Assembly (NCBI RefSeq): GCF_005876835.1
Contig: NZ_PPSW01000015.1
Coordinates: forward strand, 1-64,000
DNA: 64,000 nt
Reading direction: 5' to 3'
Source of the DNA: Pseudoalteromonas phenolica
Lineage (GTDB): Bacteria > Pseudomonadota > Gammaproteobacteria > Enterobacterales > Alteromonadaceae
The translations under genes were made by a program, and so were the position numbers. Shown here piece by piece: positions 9,287 through 17,855 of this stretch. Every line of letters begins with the position of its first letter. The stretch's first letter is position 1. A model generated the notes under the pieces. That model saw nothing but the letters and a program-made list of their open reading frames with translations. It did no database searches and had not been told where the DNA came from.

Positions 9287-9379
9287 TTATTGATTCAAAA
9301 ATTGCTCGGTGCAGCTGATAAGTAATGACATCAACAACATCAAAAGGGGTGATACAAAAAAAGCGGTCGTTAAAATCAT
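9287..9379 (-). CDS. Putative 30-aa membrane peptide leading the export operon
   Basis: A short frame starting at ATG 9379 behind a strong CAGGAG ribosome binding site. It encodes MILTTAFFVSPLLMLLMSLL plus ISCTEQFLNQ, a single hydrophobic helix with a short polar tail. Its TAA is followed by GGA and then the ATG of the adaptor gene, so the two are tightly coupled and the peptide's terminal codons carry the adaptor's ribosome site. It could be a small subunit of the exporter, or a leader peptide that sets translation of the adaptor. Evidence is the ribosome site, hydrophobicity and spacing only; no homologue is known to me. Confidence 0.45.
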   Translation of the reverse strand: MILTTAFFVSPLLMLLMSLLISCTEQFLNQ

Positions 9380-9414
9380 TGTCTTGCTCCTGAGCCTATT
9401 ATGTCTAAATAGAT

Positions 9415-9430
9415 ACCAAGACTGTGCCAA
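9415..9430 (-). promoter_or_regulatory. Weak sigma54-like promoter of the export operon
   Basis: On the minus strand TTGGCAC (9430-9424) matches the -24 element exactly. After five bases the -12 element reads TGGT instead of TTGC, so the match is only half convincing. It would place the transcript start about 25 bases before the 30-codon peptide. The operon encodes a sigma54-type activator, which gives the site context. Confidence 0.35.
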
Positions 9431-9485
9431 AATTTAAAACCCAATATTATCATGCAGTTACCTGTTTATAGGTTCTTGTACGCTT

Positions 9486-9523
9486 GTCCGCGGACGATAA
9501 AAGTGTCCGCACCGGACACTTTT
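9486..9523. promoter_or_regulatory. Palindromic activator sites upstream of the export operon
   Basis: Two palindromes lie 55-95 bases upstream of the candidate -24 box: GTCCGCGGAC (9486-9495) and an 11-bp perfect inverted repeat AAAAGTGTCCG / CGGACACTTTT around CAC (9499-9523). They share the half-site GTCCG. The position suits enhancer sites for the operon's own NtrC-type regulator. The second could form an RNA hairpin, but no gene to its right is transcribed through it. Confidence 0.5.
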
Positions 9524-9529
9524 TAACTA

Positions 9530-9573
9530 ATACCAACCCTCTTAATTAAGTGATCTATTTTGAGGATTGGTAT
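9530..9573. repeat. MITE-like repeat, 44-bp short form
   Basis: Begins ATACCAACCC and ends GGATTGGTAT, giving imperfect terminal inverted repeats, with the shared core TTAATTAAGTGATCTA. Exactly the same length as the copies at 48940-48983 and 54051-54094. It looks like the 162-bp form at 10240-10401 with its middle removed between two TTGAGG repeats. Confidence 0.8.
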
Positions 9574-9680
9574 AAGTCACTCACGCAATGAAAAAAATGC
9601 TTAAGTCATTGAAATGAAGTAATAGACTGTTAATGTAAGAATTAACAACGGTATCTAAACTGAGATTAAGGAGTATAAAA

Positions 9681-10166
9681 ATGAAGTTCAGTTTATTAGC
9701 GGTTATCGCTTTGCTCTTTTCGAGTCAACTTATGGCACAACCAGAGCAAATCTTTTTATTACGCCACAGTGAAAAAGCCAGTGGTAGTGATCCGTCATTA
9801 ACGGATAAAGGAAAGTTCAGAGCTAAAAACATTGCCAAACAACTTCAGTCAGCCAAACCAACACAGCTGTTCAGTACTGATTACAACCGAACTCAACAAA
9901 CCATCGCGCCACTGGCAAAAGCTACATTGCTAAAAGTCCAAAGCTATAACCCAAGAGAATTAGTACAATTTGCAGGTGAGTTAAAGTTATTAAATGGTGT
10001 AGCCGTTGTTTTAGGTCACAGTAATACAACACCTCAACTTGTGAAGCTGCTTTCAGGGCATCGAGTCAACATTGAGGAAGATGAATACGATAAACTATAT
10101 GAACTGCGCTTGCATGGCGATAAGTACCAACTGATCCGTCACAAAACATCAGCTAAAGCAAAGTGA
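9681..10166 (+). CDS. Secreted histidine phosphatase (SixA/PGAM-like)
   Basis: A 161-residue member of the histidine phosphatase superfamily, exported by an N-terminal signal peptide (MKFSLLAVIALLFSSQLMA, cleavage expected after residue 19). The nucleophile motif is LLRHSEKA (RH, then S and E instead of the usual GE), followed by SLTDKGKFRA. The conserved Arg appears in STDYNRTQQT and the second catalytic His in VVLGHSNTTP. The compact size resembles SixA-type phosphatases, but the signal peptide puts it in the periplasm, so its substrate is more likely an extracytoplasmic phosphoester than a phospho-histidine protein. It has its own upstream region and no operon partners. Confidence 0.85.
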   Translation: MKFSLLAVIALLFSSQLMAQPEQIFLLRHSEKASGSDPSLTDKGKFRAKNIAKQLQSAKPTQLFSTDYNRTQQTIAPLAKATLLKVQSYNPRELVQFAGELKLLNGVAVVLGHSNTTPQLVKLLSGHRVNIEEDEYDKLYELRLHGDKYQLIRHKTSAKAK

Positions 10167-10239
10167 TATTCTCGATTCAAAGATAACGCTTTTGTAACGT
10201 GAAAAATCGACATTCTATATCTATACTTTATAAAAAATT

Positions 10240-10401
10240 ATACCAGTCCTCTTAATTAAGTGATCTATTTTGAGGCAAAGAAAACTCGTTGCTAACAAGG
10301 CGAAAATTTTGCTATTTAGTTGTTCTAAATAAGAAATTTTCAACACAGGTAGCATCAGTTTTAATCCCTTAAAATGATTAGGTATTATTGAGGATTGGTA
10401 T
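10240..10401. repeat. MITE-like repeat, 162-bp long form
   Basis: Starts ATACCAGTCCTCTTAATTAA and ends TTGAGGATTGGTAT. The first 36 bases match the 44-bp copies. An internal 118-bp segment starting CAAAGAAAAC then separates two TTGAGG motifs; deleting one motif plus the segment gives the short form exactly. It sits between the phosphatase and the SRPBCC gene, ending 18 bases before the latter's ATG. The interior has no open frame of note. Confidence 0.8.
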
Positions 10402-10419
10402 TATCAAGCATAGAATTTT

Positions 10420-10887
10420 ATGAACGTTCAACAGTCCATTATTATTCCAGCAAAAAAAGAGCAAGTATGGCGCGTCATAAGCGATATACGTCATGCCCAC
10501 CAGCACATTTCTGCCATAAAAAGCCTAGTGATTATTGAGCAACCTAAAGAGGGGCTAAAAGGCCTAAAATGGCAAGAAACCAGATCCATGTTTGGTAAAG
10601 ATGCCACAGAGACAATGTGGATCACAGAGTCACAAACCAATGTATTTTATAAGACCAAAGCACAAAATCATGGTTGCGATTATTACTCTGAGATGAAAAT
10701 TGTCGAAGGCAAAGATCAATGTGAACTTATTATGGGTTTTACAGGTGTTCCGCAAAGCTTATTTGCAAAAATAATGGCAAAGCTCATGTCACGATTCATG
10801 ACAGAACAACTTAAAAAAACCATGCAAGAAGACTTAAAAGACATTAAAAGTGCGGTGTTAGCGATCCATAATTTAAACACTGAGTAA
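10420..10887 (+). CDS. SRPBCC-family protein
   Basis: A 155-residue cytoplasmic protein of the START/Bet v1-like SRPBCC fold, which forms a deep hydrophobic pocket for lipids or other small ligands. The typical opening is present (VQQSIIIPAKKEQVWRVISDI), then the alternating strands (GLKWQETRSMFGKDATETMWI) and a long C-terminal helix (about 118-150) that closes the pocket. The ligand cannot be read from the sequence. It starts 18 bases after a repeat that separates it from the upstream gene. The ribosome site is poor, so the ATG at 10420 is the best but not certain start. It converges tail to tail with the MocR regulator, one base apart. Confidence 0.8.
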   Translation: MNVQQSIIIPAKKEQVWRVISDIRHAHQHISAIKSLVIIEQPKEGLKGLKWQETRSMFGKDATETMWITESQTNVFYKTKAQNHGCDYYSEMKIVEGKDQCELIMGFTGVPQSLFAKIMAKLMSRFMTEQLKKTMQEDLKDIKSAVLAIHNLNTE

Positions 10888-10888
10888 G

Positions 10889-12349
10889 TTATAATTGTTC
10901 TGAAAAGATTTTGTATATACCGGCTTCTGCTTGCTCAACTGTTTGTGAAGCAAACCCTAAGCGAATATGACTAATCTTGCCATCATTTGGCTTTAAAGAA
11001 CGGACTGAATTAGAGTGATAAAACTCTTCTTCCGATTGAAAATAAATACCCTTTTCTCTGCCTCTCAATTTTAACGTAACCACATCTTGATGGCAGTTTA
11101 GCCAAAATGCCATACCGCCATCAGGCTTGGTAAATGAGAGGTTTAAGCCCCGCGCTTTTAAAGCATTAAGGGTACTATTCATTGCTTGCCATCGCGCTTT
11201 ATATGATTTGGTCATACGCTTTAAGTGACGTTCAAACTCTCCTGTCTCCATCCAGTGCGCGACCGCCAGTTGAGTAAAGACGTCATTTTTATGATTAATA
11301 AGCTTTTTTAGCCCTTTTAAATGCGCTAAAACGGGTTTGGCAGCATGTAAATAGCCAAGTCTCGCTCCCGCACACATTATTTTAGAAAAGGTCGATATAT
11401 AAATCACAATACCCGCGGGATCATCTGCCGCGATTGGTTGCAGAGGCCGACACTGATAGTGAAATTCATGATCATAATCGTCTTCAATGATCAGCACACC
11501 ATATTGATAGCACAACCGGTAAATCTCCAGACGTCTAGCTATTGGCAGTGTCACTGTAGTCGGGTATTGATGTAATGGAGTTAGATATAGTAGCTTGATT
11601 TTTCTCAGTTTTAGCTGGGTTTCTAAGTCATCAACACATATCCCCTGCTCATCTTGTGCAATATCGACTAGTGCAGCACCACAACTCTCGAATACCTGTC
11701 TTGCAGGCGGGTAGCCTAAGGTCTCAATCGCAACAAAGTCACCTTGATTGATAAACCCTTTAGCAACCAAATATAAAGCTTCTTGTGAGCCATTACAGAT
11801 AAGTAAATCATCAACATTTAGCGCTCTTGCCTGACCAAGGTATCTCAAAATTTGGTGTTTAAGTGAAGGTAATCCTGCACTATCTGAATAATGCATGTCA
11901 TGGGCGTTGAATTGCCTTGCGGCCATACTCAAAGATTGTTTAAACTTCTGTTTAGGAAAAGCAGATAAATCAGGCAAACCTCCGGCAAAAATATAGTCAA
12001 AAGCAGAAAGTTCAATTTCACTTGTCTGTTGAAAGGGCATCGAAAAATTATACTCAAATGGTTTTACACTTCTTTGTTTAGTATATTTTTCACTGGCCTC
12101 AATTGGTAAATGCTCACTTACAACATACCCGCTTCTTTGTATAGAAGTCAGCCACCCTTCAGCCACTAAGCCTTGTAAAGCGTTCATCACAGTGTGACGA
12201 TTTACTTGGTAATAAAAAGCAAGAGCTCTGGCTGACGGAAGCGCTGTGCCAGGTAACAATGAACCTGACTGAATTGCATTGCGATATATATCAATAATTT
12301 GCAAGTATTTTGCTTTACCATCACTAAAAACAATCTCTAACGGCTGCAT
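10889..12349 (-). CDS. MocR/PdxR-type regulator (GntR HTH fused to aminotransferase)
   Basis: A 486-residue transcription regulator of the MocR branch of the GntR family. An N-terminal winged helix (about 5-75, ALPSARALAFYYQVNRHTVMNALQGLVAEGWL) is joined by a linker to a fold-type I aminotransferase-like domain (about 110-480). The PLP-binding lysine lies in STFSKIMCAGARLGYL, and the YDHEF block (IEDDYDHEFHYQ) supplies cofactor contacts. Members of this class use PLP or an amino-PLP adduct as effector and control vitamin B6, GABA or taurine genes. No such target is next to it; its upstream neighbour is a solute-binding protein. The target is unknown. Confidence 0.92.
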   Translation of the reverse strand: MQPLEIVFSDGKAKYLQIIDIYRNAIQSGSLLPGTALPSARALAFYYQVNRHTVMNALQGLVAEGWLTSIQRSGYVVSEHLPIEASEKYTKQRSVKPFEYNFSMPFQQTSEIELSAFDYIFAGGLPDLSAFPKQKFKQSLSMAARQFNAHDMHYSDSAGLPSLKHQILRYLGQARALNVDDLLICNGSQEALYLVAKGFINQGDFVAIETLGYPPARQVFESCGAALVDIAQDEQGICVDDLETQLKLRKIKLLYLTPLHQYPTTVTLPIARRLEIYRLCYQYGVLIIEDDYDHEFHYQCRPLQPIAADDPAGIVIYISTFSKIMCAGARLGYLHAAKPVLAHLKGLKKLINHKNDVFTQLAVAHWMETGEFERHLKRMTKSYKARWQAMNSTLNALKARGLNLSFTKPDGGMAFWLNCHQDVVTLKLRGREKGIYFQSEEEFYHSNSVRSLKPNDGKISHIRLGFASQTVEQAEAGIYKIFSEQL

Positions 12350-12429
12350 GATACTGTAGTTTCACAAAATTGCGTTTTCATGGTTACCAACATAGTTAAT
12401 CCGACCTCACCTGAATTCTATCGAATTAG

Positions 12430-13305
12430 CTATAATTTTGCAGGAGCATTAATAATCTGCCAACTGCTGACCTTGTCATTCACGTATCCAGACTGGCGAT
12501 ACGCTTTTTCAATTTCACCGGTTTCTTTTAAAATTGATAGCCCTTTTTGGAGCGCTTTGATCAAAGGCTGGCTTTGAGCTGTGAAACGCGCTACGGGAAA
12601 ATGACGGCTGTCAGGCATAATGATTTTTAAGTTTTTGATCGGTAGATAGGTTTGCCCATTATGTTTAAAGCTCAAATCATCAGAGTTATGAAACGGGCCT
12701 AGCATCACATCAGCTCGTCTTTTATAGAGCATATCCAACATGGTCGTGTACTTACCTGTGTGATACATACCATTAAAGTTTAATTGTTTAAGTATTTTCC
12801 AATCATGTTGCCAATTTTGATTTGAAACTGCGATTAACTTAACTAATTCAGCGGGTTGCTTAACTGACAGCACATCAACATTGTCGCTATGCGTATATAA
12901 CCCAGCTTCTGCACGACCCGCTTCTAACACGGCGCTACTAATATGCAATTTATGCTCAAACTGTTTAATCTCATTTAACCAAAGAGGCGTCGCACTTAAA
13001 TGGATTACTCCTTGCTTCATCAATTTAATTCTACGAGGCGGATGATCAACTTGAATATAGTTAATTGGTAATTTAAATCCGCCAAGGCGAATTGCTTTAA
13101 CAAGTAAAGCATGTTCAACAACATCGCGAGAAGCTTTTAAGCTGCTGTAGTCGTTTACGTCTAATATGTGTCTATTGTCTAAAAACTCAAAGTACTGCTG
13201 TTTTATATCATCTTGTATGGCTATGGTTATCGTTGAGTTGTCTATTTCGGCTATGCTAGCACTGTGCCAAAGCATACAAAAACACAATAATAGTAGGCGG
13301 GTCAT
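12430..13305 (-). CDS. Orphan periplasmic solute-binding-like protein
   Basis: A 291-residue secreted protein with the two-lobe fold of ABC amino-acid-binding proteins (SBP_bac_3 type). I start at ATG 13305 (MTRLLLLCFCMLW...), which has an AAGGA site seven bases upstream and begins a clear signal peptide ending at SIAEID. The remaining sequence shows the hinge pattern of the fold (VNYIQVDHPPRRIKLMKQGVIHLSATPLW; MLDMLYKRRADVMLGPFH). There are no permease or ATPase genes beside it. Similar orphan proteins are abundant in Pseudoalteromonas and may act as sensors or scavengers. Two more lie at 16789 and 33379. Confidence 0.75.
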   Translation of the reverse strand: MTRLLLLCFCMLWHSASIAEIDNSTITIAIQDDIKQQYFEFLDNRHILDVNDYSSLKASRDVVEHALLVKAIRLGGFKLPINYIQVDHPPRRIKLMKQGVIHLSATPLWLNEIKQFEHKLHISSAVLEAGRAEAGLYTHSDNVDVLSVKQPAELVKLIAVSNQNWQHDWKILKQLNFNGMYHTGKYTTMLDMLYKRRADVMLGPFHNSDDLSFKHNGQTYLPIKNLKIIMPDSRHFPVARFTAQSQPLIKALQKGLSILKETGEIEKAYRQSGYVNDKVSSWQIINAPAKL

Positions 13306-13480
13306 ATCAATCCTTAATCTTCTCAACGCACTGTCATTAAATCGTAATTTACTTATTAACTCAATAATAAAAAACTATTAACACTGGTCTAGTTGTTTGT
13401 TCCGCTCTGGTTGTATTTGTTAGACCTAATAACAGCTAACTTGCCCTTAGAGATCATTGCGACGATAAGGAATTACGAAG

Positions 13481-14080
13481 ATGTTAAAACCCATTTCATT
13501 AGAGACCGAAAAAGTTAAGCTCACGCCATTAACTGAAAATCATCTAGGTGCCCTCTTTAAAGCAGGCAGCCACCCTGATATTTGGCGATGGGTGTTTAAC
13601 AATTATTGTGAGAGCGAAGAAAAGTTAGCTTTGTGGTTTAAAAACACCGCACAATTTAACCAGAATGAACAAATTGTCATGGCAATCATAGATAAAGCCT
13701 GCGGAGCTGTCGTTGGCACTACACGGTTATTTCGACTTGATACACACAATCATAGTGCCGAAATTGGTCATACATTCATTGCTAAGTCAGCACAAAAAAC
13801 CTATGTAAATACCCATGCAAAGTATCTACTACTCAGCCATGCCTTTGAGGATTTAAACTTAGTGAGAGTCACCTTATGTACACATGAAAATAATAAGGTT
13901 TCAAGAAATGCCATTTCGCGTATTGGTGCCAGATTTGAAGGATTAGCATACAAACAACGTAAATTACCTAACGGTAATTTTAGAAATTCAGCCATTTTCA
14001 GTATCACTGACGATCAATGGCCAGATATAAAAGCTAAGTTAACGAAACGAATGCAAGCAACTGAAACTGCACAAAACTAA
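13481..14080 (+). CDS. GNAT N-acetyltransferase (RimJ/RimL type)
   Basis: A 199-residue acetyl-CoA-dependent acetyltransferase of the RimJ/RimL branch. The opening (LETEKVKLTPLTENHLGALF) and the motif AEIGHTFIAKSAQKTYVNTHAK fit the fold's strands. The second half has the late-strand pattern VRVTLCTHENNKVSRNAISRIGARFEGLAYKQRKLPNGNFRNSAIFSI, typical of enzymes that acetylate protein N-termini or small amines. The pyrophosphate loop is degenerate (SAQKTY instead of Q-x-x-G-x-G/A). It has a single-gene context and a good ribosome site (AAGGAATTACGAAG before ATG). Confidence 0.88.
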   Translation: MLKPISLETEKVKLTPLTENHLGALFKAGSHPDIWRWVFNNYCESEEKLALWFKNTAQFNQNEQIVMAIIDKACGAVVGTTRLFRLDTHNHSAEIGHTFIAKSAQKTYVNTHAKYLLLSHAFEDLNLVRVTLCTHENNKVSRNAISRIGARFEGLAYKQRKLPNGNFRNSAIFSITDDQWPDIKAKLTKRMQATETAQN

Positions 14081-14253
14081 AACAATTTAATTGATTTAAT
14101 ACAATAATAAGGGAGTCAGTTCTAATTTATGGGCTCCTTCTGATCTTCATCAAATCAGCTCTAAATTAAGTCAGTCACCTAGGTTATTTTGTTTATAAAT
14201 CAACCTTATTTGACTATATTGCCCGTCTTGCATTAACAGGATGGAATGCCAGT

Positions 14254-15795
14254 ATGAGTTCACGGCACACTCAAGAAATAACACTAACAAAAGAAACCGT
14301 TCTACTTTCAACCACAGATCCCAGTAGCAGGATCACCTATGCTAATGAGGCTTTTTGTGATGTCTCTGGTTTTAGCACCTCAGAAATGTATGGTCAGCCA
14401 CACAACTTAGTGCGCCACAATGATATGCCTAAAGCAGCTTTTGCCAATATGTGGGACACAATTCAAGGAGGTAACTCTTGGATGGGCCCAGTTAAAAACA
14501 AAAGCAAAGATGGTCGATTTTATTGGGTGAATGCCTTTGTGACGCCCATAAAAAATGAGCAGGGTAAGATCATTGAGTATCAATCTGTCAGAACCCATCT
14601 AAACGACAAAGTTAAAAAGCGTGCTGAACGCGCATACAAAAAAATACAAGCCGGGCAAGTTGCCAACCGTTATTACGATAGCACCAAATGGATAAGCTAT
14701 GGTTTGGTTGCATCAAGCGCTATTGCTTTTATGACATTGGCCTTCACCTTTTCAACTGCCATTTTGGCGCTCGCTATTTTGCTTATGTTAACTTCATACA
14801 TGCAATTGAGATGGCGTAAGCGTTATCTTTATACCCTCAAAGAGGCCAAAGAAGCGTATGATAACCCACTTATGTCATTCTTGTATTCAGGGCATAACGA
14901 TGCCGTTGGTTCATTATCTTTAGCAATAAAAATGCAACAAGCCAAAGTCAGAGCGGTTGTTGGACGGGTCAATGATGAGTCTCTTAGGGTAAATATAAAT
15001 GCACAAAAAAATACTCAAAGTGGGCAACAAGTCTCAGAGCTATTAAAAAAACAAAATAATGAAGTTCAGCAAATGGTGCTATGCATGCAAGACTTCACCG
15101 TCACCATCGAAGAGTTGAATACGAATGTAGAACGAGCCTCACGCGCTGCAATGGCTTCAGAGCAACACACTCAAGATGGTAAATCATCGGTAGATAAAGT
15201 TATTGATGCCATACATCATTTAGATGAGCATTTAGCTGAGGTTAACCAAGCCGTATCTAGATTGGTTGCTGGAAATGAGAAAATCCATGGCATTTTGAAT
15301 GTCATCAATTCAATTGCTGAGCAAACTAACTTGCTGGCATTAAATGCCGCGATTGAAGCAGCAAGAGCCGGCGATCATGGCAGAGGTTTTTCTGTTGTCG
15401 CAGATGAAGTAAGGGCCTTGGCTCAAAAGACTCAAGCATCAACAGAAGAGATAACCCAGCTAGTCCAAGAGCTGAATGATGTATCACAAAGTGCTGTTAG
15501 CTCGATGGACCAAGGAAACCTTTTGTCTAACACCAGTGTGGAGCTTGCAAGTAAGAATGGTGAAAGCCTATCGACGATTCAGTCCCATGTTACCGAACTG
15601 GCTGATCTTAACCGTTCGGTTGCAGCCGCAATAGAACAGCAGTCCGTGGTCATTAAACAAATCAACCTCAATGTTGAGAGCGTAAGTGAACTGGCCGACT
15701 TAGGTGGGCAACATGGTCAACATTCTCATAACTTAAGCCAAGAGCTGTTAAGCCAAATCGAGCAGCAAACCAAACTCATCCAGCAATTTTGCTAA
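14254..15795 (+). CDS. Aer-like PAS methyl-accepting chemotaxis protein
   Basis: A 513-residue energy/redox taxis receptor. The N-terminal PAS domain (about 8-115) is strikingly like E. coli Aer: [38 protein letters not shown] and the FYWVNA block, so FAD binding is likely. A hydrophobic membrane anchor follows (about 148-185) with no periplasmic domain, then a HAMP-like link and the coiled-coil signalling domain with the hairpin tip [24 protein letters not shown] and [14 protein letters not shown]. It would feed internal redox state into CheA/CheW. No che genes are nearby, as is usual for scattered MCP genes. The hairpin lacks a C-terminal CheR-tether pentapeptide. Confidence 0.95.
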   Translation: MSSRHTQEITLTKETVLLSTTDPSSRITYANEAFCDVSGFSTSEMYGQPHNLVRHNDMPKAAFANMWDTIQGGNSWMGPVKNKSKDGRFYWVNAFVTPIKNEQGKIIEYQSVRTHLNDKVKKRAERAYKKIQAGQVANRYYDSTKWISYGLVASSAIAFMTLAFTFSTAILALAILLMLTSYMQLRWRKRYLYTLKEAKEAYDNPLMSFLYSGHNDAVGSLSLAIKMQQAKVRAVVGRVNDESLRVNINAQKNTQSGQQVSELLKKQNNEVQQMVLCMQDFTVTIEELNTNVERASRAAMASEQHTQDGKSSVDKVIDAIHHLDEHLAEVNQAVSRLVAGNEKIHGILNVINSIAEQTNLLALNAAIEAARAGDHGRGFSVVADEVRALAQKTQASTEEITQLVQELNDVSQSAVSSMDQGNLLSNTSVELASKNGESLSTIQSHVTELADLNRSVAAAIEQQSVVIKQINLNVESVSELADLGGQHGQHSHNLSQELLSQIEQQTKLIQQFC

Positions 15796-15980
15796 CATCA
15801 AGTTGCGTGGCTTAAGTCACGCAGCGCCCACTAATCGACCACTTTTTGTACTGCATTATTTACAAATCATAAAACTATAGTTCTTAATGTTGACCAAATA
15901 CTTCAAATAAAGCCCTTCAGAGCGATCGCTTCACTGTTCTCAGCGTAATGACTTGTACCATCTCACGCGAGGCCAATACC

Positions 15981-16439
15981 ATGCTGTATTATTTAATTAC
16001 CAGTCAAAACTACAAAACCTTCAGAAACATTGAAGATAAAGTAAAAGGAATTGCCTACGTTGAGGACATTACTCACCTGTGTAACCACGAACCACATCCT
16101 TGGCACATCTGGCTGACAAACAAGGTCGCTCACCTCATTAAAGCTGAATCATTATTTGCTCTGCTAGTCGTCATTTCAGCATTTATTGCAGCTTCTATGA
16201 CTAATCTTTCTTCCGGTCTATTTGTGATTGGCGGAGTAGTTGTTGTGCTCTTTAGTATCTGGGTTTGCGGATTAATTGGCATCGAGCAAGTTTCTCATTA
16301 TGTATCATGCCAAGATATGCTCAAGGATAAAGAAGACGCACTTGCAATGTACATTGAAGCACAAGAGGAAAATAAGGAAAGAGTTGAAAATATACTGAAG
16401 TCTGAGAGAGAGCTTAATTTATATAAAGTAAACGTTTAA
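15981..16439 (+). CDS. Two-helix membrane protein, unknown function
   Basis: A 152-residue protein I do not recognise. I start it at ATG 15981 (MLYYLITSQNYKTF...), which has GAGG eight bases upstream; a start 33 bases earlier has no better site. It has a short soluble head, two adjacent membrane helices (about 62-100, FALLVVISAFIAASM then LFVIGGVVVVLFSIWVCGLIG) and a charged C-terminal helix (about 110-150, KDKEDALAMYIEAQEENKERVENILKSE in part) with coiled-coil character. The head and tail should both face the cytoplasm. It converges with a DUF2999 gene across a shared terminator. Confidence 0.65.
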   Translation: MLYYLITSQNYKTFRNIEDKVKGIAYVEDITHLCNHEPHPWHIWLTNKVAHLIKAESLFALLVVISAFIAASMTNLSSGLFVIGGVVVVLFSIWVCGLIGIEQVSHYVSCQDMLKDKEDALAMYIEAQEENKERVENILKSERELNLYKVNV

Positions 16440-16444
16440 TTTAT

Positions 16445-16468
16445 ATAAGCGGGACAAGTCCCGCTTAT
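16445..16468. terminator. Bidirectional hairpin terminator
   Basis: ATAAGCGGGA and TCCCGCTTAT pair perfectly over 10 bp around CAAG, between two convergent genes that stop at 16439 and 16475. T-tracts are short, but the stem is GC-rich. Confidence 0.75.
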
Positions 16469-16474
16469 AATGCT

Positions 16475-16732
16475 TTATTGCTGGTTAGTCAGCTTTTCTT
16501 TTGCAGCTTGAACTTTTGCAAAATCTAGACCTAACTCTTCCACAGCCTCTTTAATCAAACCTGGATTTTGCATGACTAAGCCCATTAACTGCTGAAGCTT
16601 TTCTTGAGGGATACCTAGTTGTTGCACAATCCCCATCGCCATAAGTGGGTTTTCAGTTAGTGCTTCAAATAGTTGGTTAATCTGTTCATCAGCAATATTA
16701 TTTTCTTTAAGAATGGCAATAATTGGATTCAT
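16475..16732 (-). CDS. DUF2999-family protein
   Basis: A small (85-residue) all-helical cytoplasmic protein matching what I know as DUF2999, found in Shewanella, Pseudoalteromonas, Vibrio and relatives. It is made of short amphipathic helices with recurring P-x-x-x-x-x-x-(Q/E)-x-L units (ENPLMAMGIVQQLGIPQEKLQQLMGLVMQNPGLIKE in part), reminiscent of three-helix bundles. No function is established. It is a single gene with a terminator directly downstream. Confidence 0.8.
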   Translation of the reverse strand: MNPIIAILKENNIADEQINQLFEALTENPLMAMGIVQQLGIPQEKLQQLMGLVMQNPGLIKEAVEELGLDFAKVQAAKEKLTNQQ

Positions 16733-16788
16733 AATTTATCACTCGCAATTAGTTTATAACGCTTTATGTATGGGCAAAATCATTGTTT

Positions 16789-17508
16789 TCAACTCTCGCC
16801 ATTAAGTTTGTTATATTTATCAAGCGCTAATTGAACGCGCTTCACTAAGGCTTTATCAGTTTTAAGGCTAAATGCCATGCAAGCTCGGCGATTATCTATT
16901 TCTTTTACCTCGATGACTTTTCTGAGCATAGAGTAATCATACCCGAGCTCTTTCATCCTCTCTGAGGCAGTGTATTCAGTGTGTAAAATCAGATCTACTC
17001 TTCCACCAAGTAACTTTCTAGGTGTTGAACTAGGATCTGAAGTGAGATCTAAATTTAACCCAGGCTTAAAACCTGCGTCTGTCAGATACCCTTCACTTAC
17101 GCTACCACGCACAATAGAAATCACATATTGTTTCGCATCATCAAGAGAGTTGATCTGAATATCATTTCTTGTTTTTAACGCAAATAAATACTCTTTCACT
17201 GGAGCCATTAGCGGGCAAACCCATTGAAATAGTTTTTCTCGTTCGGACGTTCGATAAATTGAGTAGATCATGGTATTGGCTTGTGTCTTAGCCAAATGCA
17301 TAGAGCGTAACCATGGATAGCTTGTTATTTTATATTCAACACCAGCATCAGATAAAACAGCTCTCACTTTGTCTGTAGAGCGGCCAACAAGCTGCCCTTC
17401 AGCATTTGTATAGTTATAGGGTAACCACTCTTCAGTCACGACATGGAGAGTTTCTGACGATGATACCTTAATACTGAAAAGTAAGGCTAAATAAAGAAAA
17501 ATTTTCAT
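16789..17508 (-). CDS. Orphan periplasmic solute-binding-like protein
   Basis: A 239-residue SBP_bac_3-type protein with a signal peptide (MKIFLYLALLFSIKVSSS). The opening after cleavage is classic for the family (LHVVTEEWLPYNYTNAEGQLVGRSTDKVRAVL), as are IYSIYRTSEREKLFQWVCPL and the second-lobe segment LLGGRVDLILHTEYTA. There is no ABC transporter beside it. It heads a short leftward group with two small genes, from which it is separated by 27 bp, so shared transcription is possible. A ligand cannot be inferred. Confidence 0.85.
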   Translation of the reverse strand: MKIFLYLALLFSIKVSSSETLHVVTEEWLPYNYTNAEGQLVGRSTDKVRAVLSDAGVEYKITSYPWLRSMHLAKTQANTMIYSIYRTSEREKLFQWVCPLMAPVKEYLFALKTRNDIQINSLDDAKQYVISIVRGSVSEGYLTDAGFKPGLNLDLTSDPSSTPRKLLGGRVDLILHTEYTASERMKELGYDYSMLRKVIEVKEIDNRRACMAFSLKTDKALVKRVQLALDKYNKLNGES

Positions 17509-17535
17509 TTATTCCTCAAGGCAAGTAATAGAGAC

Positions 17536-17850
17536 TCACCTATCAAAAAATGCATCAACCGCGAATGCGATTAACTCATCAACTTGCGATTCAAACTCTT
17601 CTAGCGGCTTTTCTATTTTTTGAAAATAGCTATCGACTTGTCCTTGAGTAAGTTTGCGATTCAATAAAGAGTACTCTTTTTCATCGAGTAGCTTGTCATA
17701 TCTTGGAACAAAAGAAAAAATAGCATAATTGGGAGGCGGTATTTTCTTCACTGCGAATTGACAAAACTCTTCAATGTAATCGATACCATCAGGACCCAAA
17801 CAACCGGGTTCAACACGGTAAAGAAGTTGGATCCTCATGTCTTTGCTCAT
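17536..17850 (-). CDS. Conserved-looking small protein, unknown
   Basis: A 104-residue cytoplasmic protein I cannot place in a family. It starts at ATG 17850 with AGGTAAG upstream, five bases after the stop of the gene for an NTF2-like protein, so the two are co-transcribed. The N-terminal half is beta-rich (MRIQLLYRVEPGCLGPDG) and includes a proline cluster (KKIPPPNYAIF); the C-terminal half is a helical acidic segment ending in LIAFAVDAFFDR. No signal peptide or membrane helix is present. Confidence 0.6.
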   Translation of the reverse strand: MSKDMRIQLLYRVEPGCLGPDGIDYIEEFCQFAVKKIPPPNYAIFSFVPRYDKLLDEKEYSLLNRKLTQGQVDSYFQKIEKPLEEFESQVDELIAFAVDAFFDR

Positions 17851-17855
17851 TTTAC

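Noticed and set aside
9499..9523. Hairpin read as a rho-independent terminator
   Set aside because: No gene transcribes into it from either side; upstream-operator use fits its position better.
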